From: Acidobacteriota bacterium
GTDB taxonomy: Bacteria > Acidobacteriota > Blastocatellia > Pyrinomonadales > Pyrinomonadaceae
Assembly: GCA_003385635.1 (NCBI GenBank)
Contig: QQUY01000001.1
Span: 1,899,001-1,963,000 of the forward strand
Direction: 5' to 3'
Length of the DNA stretch: 64,000 bases
Below are positions 50,144 to 60,600 of this stretch, in pieces; the stretch's first letter is position 1, and each line of letters begins with the position of its first letter. The notes below the pieces were generated by a model. The model did no database searches and was not told where the DNA came from. It saw only the letters and a list, made by a program, of their open reading frames with translations. Made by a program: the position numbers and the translations under genes.

Positions 50144-51247
50144 ATGAATAACCTCGTTTTTTCAAACTTCCTTCATCGCCCCGCACGAACCGCGGTGAGC
50201 GTCGCTGGCATAGCCATAGGCGTGCTATTGATAGTGTTCACAGTCGGCCTTGCAAACGGTTCTATGAGGGAGCGTGCACAGCGCGAGGCGAATGTCGGAG
50301 CCGAGATCTTCTTTCGTCCAGCCGGATCGGTGGGTTTCAGCGGTAAGGAAGCATTCATCCTTCCTCTCGACCTGACATCACAAATTGAAAGCGTCGAAGG
50401 TGTTGAGAGAGCGGTTGGTATAGGGCAGACAACGGTTGAAGTAAGGGATTCGAACACCGGCGAAAGGCTGATCGACGGAATCGTGTACGAATCTTATGCG
50501 CCGATGGTCAAAATGGAAGTAATTGAAGGCAGAACGCTTGGAGAGACAGGTGACGAGGCGATCATCGATACTGCTTTCCAAAGCCAGAAGGGCCTTAAGA
50601 TCGGCGACCCGATGCGGATATGGGAACGCGACTTCAAAATAGTCGGTACTTACGAGCCAGCAGCCGGCGCCCGTGTCAAGATCCCGCTCGCCACAATGCA
50701 GGACCAGCTCGGGGGTGAAGACAAAGCAACCGCGTTCCTGATCAAGGTAAAAGAAGGGTTTGATGAATCCACGGTCGCTGAAAACCTCCAAAGAGCTTTT
50801 CCCGACAACCAGATCCTGCTTACGAAGGACCTCGAAGAACTTTATATGTCGGCGATCCCCGCGCTGAACGTCATGCTCAACGTGATAATCGGCGTCGCGG
50901 CGGTGATCAGTGCGCTGGTCGTGCTCTTGACGATGTATACGACCGTCACAGAACGCACCCGTCAGATAGGGATCATGAAGTCATTGGGTATGCAGAATCA
51001 CTCGATCGCCTGGCTGATAACGCAGGAGGCGCTGCTGATCAGTTTCTCAGGGATCGTTCTTGGCGTGGTGCTTACAGTGCTGATTCGCGCTCTGCTCGGA
51101 CTCGTTACCACTCTTGAAGTAGAGCTTAGCCCGGTAGTGCTATTGATAGTCCTCGTCGTCGGATTGATAGGCGGTGCATTTGGCGGGCTTTACCCGGCCC
51201 TTCGGGCGGCACGCCTCGATGCGGTCGACTCGCTCAGCTATGAGTAA
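50144..51247 (+). CDS. ABC transporter permease (MacB/FtsX-like)
   Basis: FLHRPARTAVSVAGIAIGVLLIV; ERTRQIGIMKSLGMQNHSIAWLITQEALLISFSGIVLG; GLYPALRAARLDAVDSLSYE. Confidence 0.9.
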   Translation: MNNLVFSNFLHRPARTAVSVAGIAIGVLLIVFTVGLANGSMRERAQREANVGAEIFFRPAGSVGFSGKEAFILPLDLTSQIESVEGVERAVGIGQTTVEVRDSNTGERLIDGIVYESYAPMVKMEVIEGRTLGETGDEAIIDTAFQSQKGLKIGDPMRIWERDFKIVGTYEPAAGARVKIPLATMQDQLGGEDKATAFLIKVKEGFDESTVAENLQRAFPDNQILLTKDLEELYMSAIPALNVMLNVIIGVAAVISALVVLLTMYTTVTERTRQIGIMKSLGMQNHSIAWLITQEALLISFSGIVLGVVLTVLIRALLGLVTTLEVELSPVVLLIVLVVGLIGGAFGGLYPALRAARLDAVDSLSYE

Positions 51248-51492
51248 CCCGCGCGAATACTCAAAGATCAAACTAAAGGCCTTAACCCATAACCGGGACA
51301 AGGCCTTATCAAATGCAATTACAGGATGTTTAGGACTGCAGCAAATTCTGGTGGTTGTAACCGGAATTCTTCCAGTCTCACTATTAAATTTCTACAATCC
51401 CGTTGATCTTGTCCATCCTGTTCTCTTCTATTCGTAGAATGAAGTGCCGGTCACTACTGTTCCCGGCACTCATTCTTTGAACTTTGAACTTT

Positions 51493-53034
51493 CTATTTTC
51501 GTCCCGCCATCTGTTGTCGGGCATTCGCCATGAATCGTTCGATATCCTCGATCGATCGCGGAAGACCCTTCGACATCCATTCGACACCATCCTTCGTGAC
51601 AAGCATGTCGTCCTCTATTCGGACTCCGATACCCTTGTATTTCTCGAACTTGGCCTTGATCGCCCTCTTCAACTCGGCGTTCTCCGGCGTATCCGGCAGG
51701 TAATCGAGCGCGTCTTCCCTGATATAGATTCCCGGCTCATTGGTTATCACCATTCCTTCCGCGAAGGTTCCGTACGCGCCGACATCGTGAACGTTCATTC
51801 CCAACCAGTGACCCCAACCGTGCATGAAGAACAGCGTGTACTGGGGCCTCTTGAACCTGCTTCCGTTGAACTCCGCGTCATATGTCGCGCCCTTGGCCGT
51901 GATCAGGCCGAGTTTCGCAAGCCCTTCTTCGATCTTCTGAGCGGCTGCACCGCTCGCCTGGCGAACAGTTGAACCCGGCCTCATCGTCGCCGCGGCTGCT
52001 TCCTGGGCGTCATAAACGATCTGGTAGATCTCTGCCTGCTCCTTCGAAAACTTGCCGTTCACCGGAAACGTGCGGGTGATGTCCGCAGTGTAATGGTCGT
52101 ATTCGGCACCGACGTCCATAAGGAGCAGCTTTCCGTCCGAGATCTTGCCCTGCGATTCAACATAGTGAAGCGTCGTCGCGTTCGGACCGCAGCCGACGAT
52201 AGATGGAAATCCCCAGTAGTCCGCGTTCCTTTTCCGGAACGTGTATTCGAGTTCTGCCTGAACCTCGTATTCCCAGTCTGAAGAGGCGGCGATGCCCATC
52301 GATCGGCCGACTCCTTCTGTGGTTATGTCGATCGCGTGCTGCAGAATCTTTAGCTCATATGGCGACTTCACGAGCCTGAGCTGAGCAAAAATGCTGCTCG
52401 CGTCCTCTACCTCGTAGCCCGAAAGTTCATTCGAAAGCTCCTTCTCTCTTCCGAACTCTCTGTCGTCTCCGGAGGTCAGGAGGTAGACATTCGTCGGAGC
52501 GGGGATTCCTTTCAATGAAACGTTGTCGAATGAAAAGTCTCTATTTTCTTTCAGAGCCGACACAAAATCCTTCCATTCGGACGCGTCGATCACGTTCTTG
52601 ATCCCTGAGCGCTCCCTCGCTTCTTCGTTGGAAAGCATCCTGCCGTTCCAGGTCTCGAATGCGGGATTGCGTTTCGGAAGAAACAGGTATTCGTCGACCG
52701 AGCCGCCGTTCTTCACGATCACAAGGTGCGTACCCGCCTGCCCGATAGCCGTCAGGTAATAGAGATTGTTCTCCTGCCTGAAGACGTAGTCCACGTCATT
52801 CGTGTAGATCTTTGGCTCGGCGCTCATCATCACGAGCATCGAGTTGTCCGACATCGCCTTGGCGACGTTCGCACGCCTCCTGGCCAATTCATCCTGGCGC
52901 TCTTTTGTACTGAATACCGGAGCCTTGGGAGTGACCCTGATCGAAGCGAACGGATCCGCGGGATTATCTGACGCGACTGCCGCAGATGCGAACAGAACCG
53001 CGATCAGCATCAAGAGTGAAAATGACTTCTTCAT
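51493..53034 (-). CDS. Xaa-Pro aminopeptidase (M24B)
   Basis: LRLVKSPYELKILQHAIDIT; LLMDVGAEYDHYTADITRTFPVNGKF; FFMHGWGHWLGMNVHDVG; VITNEPGIYI. Confidence 0.92.
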   Translation of the reverse strand: MKKSFSLLMLIAVLFASAAVASDNPADPFASIRVTPKAPVFSTKERQDELARRRANVAKAMSDNSMLVMMSAEPKIYTNDVDYVFRQENNLYYLTAIGQAGTHLVIVKNGGSVDEYLFLPKRNPAFETWNGRMLSNEEARERSGIKNVIDASEWKDFVSALKENRDFSFDNVSLKGIPAPTNVYLLTSGDDREFGREKELSNELSGYEVEDASSIFAQLRLVKSPYELKILQHAIDITTEGVGRSMGIAASSDWEYEVQAELEYTFRKRNADYWGFPSIVGCGPNATTLHYVESQGKISDGKLLLMDVGAEYDHYTADITRTFPVNGKFSKEQAEIYQIVYDAQEAAAATMRPGSTVRQASGAAAQKIEEGLAKLGLITAKGATYDAEFNGSRFKRPQYTLFFMHGWGHWLGMNVHDVGAYGTFAEGMVITNEPGIYIREDALDYLPDTPENAELKRAIKAKFEKYKGIGVRIEDDMLVTKDGVEWMSKGLPRSIEDIERFMANARQQMAGRK

Positions 53035-53067
53035 CTATGTGCCTCAAAGTTATTGATTATCTGTTAA

Positions 53068-55104
53068 TTAAAGCGAGCTTACGGATACTCGCGAAACTGC
53101 TCGGTTGCCAGACCAGTCTTCTGCTACAACCTCAATATCGTAATCGCCGGGTTCGAGCTTGTCGAAGTTGATGAAGCCCTCGGTTACCTTACCTGCATTC
53201 AGCCGATTAGTGACGATATATCGGAACACCGTTGGACCGGTTGCTCCTGACCTGCTTCCGACGGCGTAGATATACGACGCCAGATCTGCGGATGGCAGCT
53301 TTTCGAAGCGGATCGTTAAATAGTCGTTGTTGGCGCCACCCACTTGCTTACCGTTCGAGTCGAAAACCCTGTAGCCAAGTATGTAGAGTCCCAGCCGTCT
53401 TCTTTCCGGATTTCCATCCATTCTGTCGTAAGTCTCGGCGATCACGCGGACGCGCCCACCGACTTTAATACGCTCGTCGTCGGCTTCTGTTTCAAACGGC
53501 GTCCAATCTTCGCGAACAAGATCGATTTTCTCGATCACGGGAGCGATCTTGTCTGAGTAGTACGGAAATGAAGCCGGCCCAAGGCCGTTGAATTCGAACC
53601 CGGACCGACCTTTGACAAAGTGGACGTGGTTCATACGGTTAAGCGTTCCGACCGGATCGCCTCCTTCGAAAAGAGTCCCTCGCGGCACGCGGACCGTCAG
53701 TTCCCCGGAGTTCTCGTCGAACAGGAAACGGGGATCGGAAAAACGAGTACCATCCGCCGCGCGACCAATGTTGATGTGGACATATCCGTAATGCGGCATT
53801 CGGATCAATTCCCTCAGAGTGCCAACGTTTTGCACTGCTTCGGGGTCCAGAACGGTCTCATTACTTACAAACCTGGCCGTCTCACCATAACTTCCGGGAA
53901 TATCGATTCCGTTATGAAGATAGATATCGGAATCTGATCTGTCGCGCTTCCCCCTGATTTCTCCAAAAGTTCCTGCGATCTCGCGGACTTCCAGCGGCGG
54001 ATCGTAAGGCCAGTTCGGTGAGGGATGAAAGTGGTTGATGTCGCCGTCCCATTCCCGTGTCTTAAGTAAGTCCGCAGCCTCCTTCACTTGCCCTGTCCGG
54101 CCTCCCAGACTTCTTATCAATCCATTGTCGGAATCTGCGGCGTACACATCTCCGCCTTTCGCCACAGCAATGCCGCTTACGCGGTTGAAGCGGCTCCGGC
54201 CGTCTTCTTTGTCTTCAAATCCCCTCCTCGTTGAAGTGAGCGTCTCGACAATCGTGACAAACCGTCTGCCGATCACCCGAACTGAATCTCCATCTGCTAC
54301 ATAGATCTCGCCGTTCTGGCCAACTGCAACATCGGTCGGAGCAGAGAACGAAGAATAAGTAAGGCCGCCGTCGCGCACAGTTCTTCGACCATCACCGGCA
54401 AATGTGGATGTCGTTCCATCCGGTCCGATTGTCCTCAGTTTTCTGTTTCCGAGATCGGCGATAAGAAGCCTTCCGTCTACCAGCAACTCGATGCCGCAGG
54501 GCGTATCGAATCTCGCCGACGCTGAATCGCCATCGGCAAACCCGCGGCCGGATCCGGCGAGCGTCCGGACCATTCCGTTCTCGATCACACGGATACGGTC
54601 GTTATACGTATCCGCGACAAAGATCCTCCCGTCTTGAACCGCAATACCGATCGGCGCCCGGAACAACGCCTGATCCGCCTTTCCGTCACGGAAGCCGGGA
54701 TTTCCGGAAACGCCCGCCACAAGCGTGATCTCGCCTTCGGGCGATACTCGCAGAATCGTATGGTCCCCAGAATCAGCGACAAGGATGTCTCCGCCGTCTT
54801 CAATCGCTATGTGTGAAGGCGTTTTCATCTTTTCGGTAATTACCCTTCTGGATGAGCATCCAAGCGGGTTCCAGCACCCTTCGTCAGTGATCGAAGTAAC
54901 AGTAATGCTTCCCTTTGCACCGTCGGAGAAGTAAAGCATTCCGTCCTTTTCGGCGATGCCGAATGGCTCGCTTAGGAAGCCCTCGTCGCTCAGAGTTCGC
55001 GCAACACTCAGATCAGCGAAGGGTTCGTCGATCATTCCACATCCCGATGGAAATGTGAGCAAGAGCGCGGTGGTCAGGATCAGAAGTGTTGTGGTAGTTC
55101 TCAT
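53068..55104 (-). CDS. lipoprotein with NHL-repeat propeller and M23-like domain
   Basis: Lipobox LLTFPSGC; repeated GIAVQDGRIFVADTYNDRIRVIENGMVRTLAGSGRGFADG; HNGIDIPGSYG ... NHVHFVKG. Confidence 0.8.
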   Translation of the reverse strand: MRTTTTLLILTTALLLTFPSGCGMIDEPFADLSVARTLSDEGFLSEPFGIAEKDGMLYFSDGAKGSITVTSITDEGCWNPLGCSSRRVITEKMKTPSHIAIEDGGDILVADSGDHTILRVSPEGEITLVAGVSGNPGFRDGKADQALFRAPIGIAVQDGRIFVADTYNDRIRVIENGMVRTLAGSGRGFADGDSASARFDTPCGIELLVDGRLLIADLGNRKLRTIGPDGTTSTFAGDGRRTVRDGGLTYSSFSAPTDVAVGQNGEIYVADGDSVRVIGRRFVTIVETLTSTRRGFEDKEDGRSRFNRVSGIAVAKGGDVYAADSDNGLIRSLGGRTGQVKEAADLLKTREWDGDINHFHPSPNWPYDPPLEVREIAGTFGEIRGKRDRSDSDIYLHNGIDIPGSYGETARFVSNETVLDPEAVQNVGTLRELIRMPHYGYVHINIGRAADGTRFSDPRFLFDENSGELTVRVPRGTLFEGGDPVGTLNRMNHVHFVKGRSGFEFNGLGPASFPYYSDKIAPVIEKIDLVREDWTPFETEADDERIKVGGRVRVIAETYDRMDGNPERRRLGLYILGYRVFDSNGKQVGGANNDYLTIRFEKLPSADLASYIYAVGSRSGATGPTVFRYIVTNRLNAGKVTEGFINFDKLEPGDYDIEVVAEDWSGNRAVSRVSVSSL

Positions 55105-55197
55105 CGAGTATTCGAACGCATAGGAAAGCGAAATCGGCCCGTAACACTAATTTGCTATGATTACGTCTCCACTTCAAATCGAACTTGGGAGGAAGAT

Positions 55198-55806
55198 ATG
55201 AATTCATTGGAAGATCTTCTCGGCGCCGTGCAGGGATCGTCGGTCCGTGAACAGATCGGACAGAACCTGAGAGCCGATTCCTCAGCCGTGAACAGCGCGA
55301 TCGAGATCGCCCTTCCGGCAATAATGGGAGGACTTGCGCAAAACTCTCAAACCGTATCTGGCGCGGCGGGGATCGATCAGGCGCTTGAGAAGGATCACGA
55401 CGGCAGTCTTCTGGAATCGCTGTCTGATTATTTGCAGGGCGGAGTTCCTTCGCCTGCGAACGCAAACCGTCAGACCGATGGTTCCGGGATTCTAGGGCAC
55501 ATACTTGGAAACGCGAGCGGACCGATAGCACAAGAGATAAGCAAGCGCACGGGCCTGAGCGCGGGGCAGTCCGCGAACCTGCTGATCACGCTTGCACCGA
55601 TCGTAATGGCTTATCTCGGAAAACAAAAGAAACAGAACGATCTGGACACCGGATCGCTTTCCGATCTTATTCAGAAAAGAGCCCAGCAGACTCAGCGAGG
55701 CGGAAATCCGATCCTGGATCTCGCGACCAGCGCGCTGGATCGCGACCGCGACGGGAGCGCATTGGACGATCTCGCATCGATGGCTGCCGATTACTTTATG
55801 AAATAG
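55198..55806 (+). CDS. DUF937 domain-containing protein
   Basis: VNSAIEIALPAIMGGLAQNSQTVSGAAGIDQALEKDHDGSLLESL...GNASGPIAQEISKRTGLSAGQSANLLITLAPIVMAYLG. Confidence 0.85.
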   Translation: MNSLEDLLGAVQGSSVREQIGQNLRADSSAVNSAIEIALPAIMGGLAQNSQTVSGAAGIDQALEKDHDGSLLESLSDYLQGGVPSPANANRQTDGSGILGHILGNASGPIAQEISKRTGLSAGQSANLLITLAPIVMAYLGKQKKQNDLDTGSLSDLIQKRAQQTQRGGNPILDLATSALDRDRDGSALDDLASMAADYFMK

Positions 55807-55885
55807 GCACTAGTCCAGTTCATATGACAGGGGCCTTCCGGACCGTTTCCCGTCTCGCTCAGCTACGCTGATATCGGAAGGACAC

Positions 55886-57400
55886 TCACCTGACAACGAA
55901 GGTGTAAATGACGGGCGGGTCGGGTTTTTCAGGCACTGGCGGTACCGATAATTTTATCAGTCTCTGAAGCACCACAGCTCCTTCCAACAATCCTCTTCGC
56001 GCCCTCGTGACAAGCACAAGCGCGGTGAACGCACAGAACGAGTTTGACGGGACGCCCTGTACCCAAAGGTGCATCGAGGCGTCTGCGTCTGGCAACAGCC
56101 GTTCGACAGTCGGATTGAGGAACGCTTTGCAGGCCACGATTTCGTAGAGCCCCCTCGGATAACCGTCATCCTCGATCCGCAACGAAAGCTCGAGGATCGC
56201 CGGATATTCCTTGCCTTCGCGGGTTATCGAGTTTTTCCCGGCGATCCATACCGAATCTTCCTTTCGAAGCATCGTGAAACCGGTCTTGTACTCGTTGATG
56301 ATCCTCCGGTCGGCACCACCGAATACTTCGAATCCCGTTTCCGATCCCGCCCGCTGAAGCCCTATCTTTCCCGTCCCGATGCAGGATCTGAAGTCATCTT
56401 CGGTTACAAGGCCCAGATCCACCAGAAAGTTCATTTTAGTGAAAACTGCTGCAAGACCGCCGGGTATCGTCACCGTGTCGGTCGCGGAAAGCTGCTCGCA
56501 GGCTGTGTTCGAAGGGTACGCGGGTCGTAGGTCGGGATAAAAGCCGATGTCGAGCGTTTCGATATCGGCCAGCTTAAATTCTTTATGAAACGGCAAGAAC
56601 GCCAGCCACGAAGCCGTTTCGGCGATATCCTCTTCTGGGCTGTGTCCTCCGTAATTTGTAAAGAATCCTCCGGGAGGCTCGATCGAGGAATCCTGAAGCC
56701 GCGTCTCGTCGTACTCGCCTCCCAGGTCAGCGTCCTCGAAAGATTCGTTCACTCTGTTCCACTCTTTTAGCAGGCCTCCTTTCAGTCTGGTGCTTTCCAC
56801 GATCTCTCTCGCCGCCGCAACGGCCCCTGCTTCCCAGGCCTGCCGTTGGGTCGTTCCTTCGGTTACGCTGTCGATCAGATATGTGGCGCAGTGCGCAGCC
56901 TCGTGGACTATCGCCTGGATGGTCTCAGGCCAGACCCTAAGGTCCGCCGCGAGTTTGTCCTTCGCCCTTTGCTCCGAATTCTCGCCCTCAAAAACAGTGA
57001 ACTTGACGTCAAGATCCTCTTCGCTCGCAAAACCCTGGGCGGCGGAAACGATGATCAAATCGGGCGTAGTCGAGTTCACAAGCGCTTTAGCGGCTTTCGG
57101 AAGCGGACGAGCGACAAACGCAATTCCCTCGACGGCTTTACAGGTAAACTCAGGAAGCCGTTCCAAAGCCAGCCTGACAACCATTCTTTGGTGCCTGCCC
57201 GCATCCACCAAGGCCGCGCGATACTGATCTGGAAGCCTCGAACTCTGTCCCCTTGTGAGTATAGGGACGTTTTCGCACGTTTCAGCTGCAAAGGCCTGAG
57301 GGGACAGCAAGAGAAACAAGAGTCCCGCCAAAAGAGCCCATTGAACGAATCGAATCTGCGTCACGTTGCCACGAATTGATTTCAACACGCCCAAAAGCAA
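55886..57400 (-). CDS. secreted putative zinc metallopeptidase-like protein (HEAAH)
   Basis: Signal-peptide-like segment WALLAGLLFLLLSPQAFAAE; ETIQAIVHEAAHCATYLIDS; SPEEDIAETASWLAF. Confidence 0.7.
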   Translation of the reverse strand: MLLGVLKSIRGNVTQIRFVQWALLAGLLFLLLSPQAFAAETCENVPILTRGQSSRLPDQYRAALVDAGRHQRMVVRLALERLPEFTCKAVEGIAFVARPLPKAAKALVNSTTPDLIIVSAAQGFASEEDLDVKFTVFEGENSEQRAKDKLAADLRVWPETIQAIVHEAAHCATYLIDSVTEGTTQRQAWEAGAVAAAREIVESTRLKGGLLKEWNRVNESFEDADLGGEYDETRLQDSSIEPPGGFFTNYGGHSPEEDIAETASWLAFLPFHKEFKLADIETLDIGFYPDLRPAYPSNTACEQLSATDTVTIPGGLAAVFTKMNFLVDLGLVTEDDFRSCIGTGKIGLQRAGSETGFEVFGGADRRIINEYKTGFTMLRKEDSVWIAGKNSITREGKEYPAILELSLRIEDDGYPRGLYEIVACKAFLNPTVERLLPDADASMHLWVQGVPSNSFCAFTALVLVTRARRGLLEGAVVLQRLIKLSVPPVPEKPDPPVIYTFVVR

Positions 57401-57485
57401 ATCACATTAACAAAAGCAGGGCAAGACTTTATACTAGCTCGGCTGTTTGACGGACCTCTGTGCCCGACTTACAATAAAGTCCATT

Positions 57486-57542
57486 CGTGGTGAGTTACGG
57501 CGACTTGCGACCACGCAAAATAATCTGCTAAACAGCTTGGAG
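57486..57542 (+). promoter_or_regulatory. SAM-II-like riboswitch aptamer upstream of metH
   Basis: CGTGGTGAGTTACGGCGACTTGCGACCACGCAAAATAATCTGCTAAACAGCTTGGAG: P1 CGTGGT/ACCACG plus CTTGCRRCCACG, AAAATAA and GCTAAA elements recalled from the SAM-II consensus. Confidence 0.62.
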
Positions 57543-57561
57543 TTTTAAGAACAGAACATTC

Positions 57562-57598
57562 AACTCTGCGCCTGTTTGGCGCGGAGTTTTGTTTTTTT
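57562..57598 (+). terminator. intrinsic terminator between riboswitch-like element and metH
   Basis: AACTCTGCGCC-TGTTT-GGCGCGGAGTT then TTGTTTTTTT; complete 11-bp stem (one G-T). Confidence 0.85.
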
Positions 57599-57615
57599 GT
57601 ACCGGGTTACGACAT

Positions 57616-60600
57616 ATGGATAGCTTTTCAAAGCTACTTGAAGAAAAGATCCTGATATTCGACGGCGCGATGGGCAGCAGCCTGCAGGCGCAGGAGCTTT
57701 CGATCGATGACTGGGGAGGACCGGAGTTTGAGAACTGCTCTGAAAATCTGCTCTATACAAAGCCGGAAGCGGTTGAAAAGGTCCACGAAGGCTTTTTGAA
57801 CGTCGGTGTAGACGTAATTGAGACAAATAGTTTTGGCGGCTCGGGTGTCGTCCTGGCCGAGTTCGGGCTCGAAGACAAAACGTACGAGATCAATAAGATG
57901 GCCGCTGAAATGGCAAAGCGGATCGCGGCCGACTTTTCGACCGCTTCGCATCCGCGTTTTGTCGCCGGATCGATCGGCCCGGGGACCAAACTGCCGACGC
58001 TTGGACATATCACTTTCAGAGATCTGAAGAAAGCGTACGACCAACAAGTCTCGGGACTTGTCGAAGGAGGTTCGGATCTCCTGATCGTCGAAACCTGCCA
58101 GGACCTCTTGCAGACGAAGGCCGCTCTGATGGCCGTGTTCGATTATTTTGAGGCGAAAAGGATAAAGCTTCCAGTGATCGCACAGGTAACTATCGAGACG
58201 TTCGGGACGATGCTGAACGGTACCGAGATCGGTGCGGCTTTAACTGCGCTTGAGCCATTCCCGATCGATGTGATCGGAATGAACTGCGGAACGGGCCCTA
58301 GACAGATGACCGAATCGTTAAAGTACCTTTGCGAGCATTCACGCTTTCCCGTTTCGGTCCTTCCGAACGCCGGTCTTCCGGAGGTCAAGGACGGTAAACA
58401 ACACTACGACGAAACACCCGAGACATTTACCGGTCAGATAGTTCATTTCGCGAAAGACTTCGGTGTGAACATCGTTGGAGGTTGCTGCGGGACCACATCG
58501 GACCACCTGAAGCTCGTTGTCGAGGAAGTATCCAGGATCGAGCCTCATCGTAGAAAGGGATCGCTTGCTCCTTCTGCATCGTCGATCTACTTTCGGCAGC
58601 CGTACACGCAGGACGCTTCGTTCCTGATCGTCGGCGAACGCGTGAATGCTTCCGGTTCCAGGAAGATGAGGCGGCTTCTTGAAGCCGAAGACTGGGACGG
58701 GCTGGTTTCGCTTGCAAAGGAACAGGAGCGCGAGGGAGCCCACATCCTCGACGTGAACGTCGACTTTGTCGGACGCGACGGAGAGGCGGACATGCACGAG
58801 CTGGTTTCGAGGCTTGTGACGAACGTCAAGATCCCTCTGATGCTCGATTCGACCGAATGGGAAAAGATGGAAGCCGGCCTCGAACATGCCGGCGGCAAAT
58901 GCCTCCTTAATTCGACGAATTACGAGGACGGCGAACCGAGGTTCTTCAAAGTCCTTGAGCTTGCAAAGAGGTTCGGCGCGGGAGTCGTTGTCGGGACAAT
59001 AGACGAAGACGGAATGGCAAGGACCGCGTCGAAGAAAGTTGAAATTGCCCGACGTGCGATCAAGGATGCCGTCGCTTTCGGGATCCCGGAACACGACATC
59101 TTCTTCGATCCTCTCGCACTGCCCATTTCCACGGGAATCGAGGAGGACCGCAATAACGCCGACGAGACGATAAAGGCAATCAAACAGATACATTCCGAGT
59201 TCCCGGAAGCCAACATCATTCTTGGGGTTTCGAATATCTCGTTTGGCCTGAGTCCGGCAGCGAGGATCGTGCTCAATTCGATCTTCCTGCACGATGCCGT
59301 TGAAGCCGGAATGAACTCGGCGATCGTCAACGCCTCGAAGATCCTGCCTCTGAACCGGTTTAACGAGCGTGAGATCGAAGTGGCACGCGAGCTGATCTAC
59401 GATCGGCGTGAGTTCGAAGGAGATGTTTGCACATACGATCCTCTGACCGAGTTCACGACTCTGTTTGAAGGCAAGAAGGCGTCAGCGATCAAGAAGGACG
59501 TCTCAAACCTTTCGATAGAAGAAAAGCTCAAGCACCACATAATCGACGGCGAAAAGATCGGCCTTGAAGACAATCTGACGAAGGCGCTTGAGAAGTACGA
59601 GCCGCTCGACATCATCAACGAGATCCTTCTCGATGGAATGAAGGTCGTCGGCGATCTGTTTGGTTCGGGCCAGATGCAGCTTCCGTTTGTATTGCAGTCG
59701 GCGGAAGCGATGAAAACCGCGGTCAAATTCCTTGAGCCTCATATGGAGAAGGTTGAGGGGCAGGAAAAGGGGACGATGGTCCTCGCCACTGTTAAAGGGG
59801 ATGTCCACGACATCGGCAAGAACCTTGTGGATATCATCCTCACGAACAATGGATACAAGGTAGTGAATCTCGGCATCAAGCAGCCTATCGACGAGATTCT
59901 AAAAGCAGCCGAAGAGCAAAAGGCGGACGCAATCGGAATGAGCGGCCTGCTCGTAAAATCCACCCTGATAATGCGGGACAATCTCGAGATAATGAATGAG
60001 CGTGCGATCTCAACGCCCGTCGTTCTCGGCGGAGCCGCATTAAACAGGAAGTATGTCGACAACGACCTTCTTCCTTTGTTCGATGGCAAGCTGTTTTATG
60101 CACGCGATGCATTCGACGGTTTGAACGCGATGGACGAACTGGCAAGGCTCCGGAAATCCGCCACGGAGGACGCAGAGCCCACCGAGAAGGTTAAGGAGGT
60201 TGCAGTCGGACGGAGTTCAGGCGAGCAGCGGAGCGGCGGCGTCCCGCCTGCAATGAGCGCGGAGCGCGAAAAGGAAGATGACGAAGATCTTGTCGGTGAA
60301 GACGCAAAGCTTGGACGGAAAGCGGCGCGTTTTGACCGGAATCTCACGGGCGACACCAGTCACACGACAAGGTCAGAAACAGAACCTGCCGAATTCATCC
60401 CCGAACTTCCCTTCTACGGATCAAAGGTTGTCGAGATCAAGGACCTGACCAAGGTCTTTGCGTTCGTAAATGAGACTGCTCTTTTCAAGGGCCAGTGGCA
60501 GTTCAAACAGGGTCGCAAGAGCCCTGAAGAGTATCAGAAGATTCTTGAAGAGACGGTTTATCCGAAATACGAGCAGATAAAGGCCGATGCGATCCGCGAT

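Noticed and set aside
58339-59292. 317-aa ORF antisense to metH
   Set aside because: Lies wholly opposite a clear metH coding frame; no recognisable domain; shadow ORF from codon bias.
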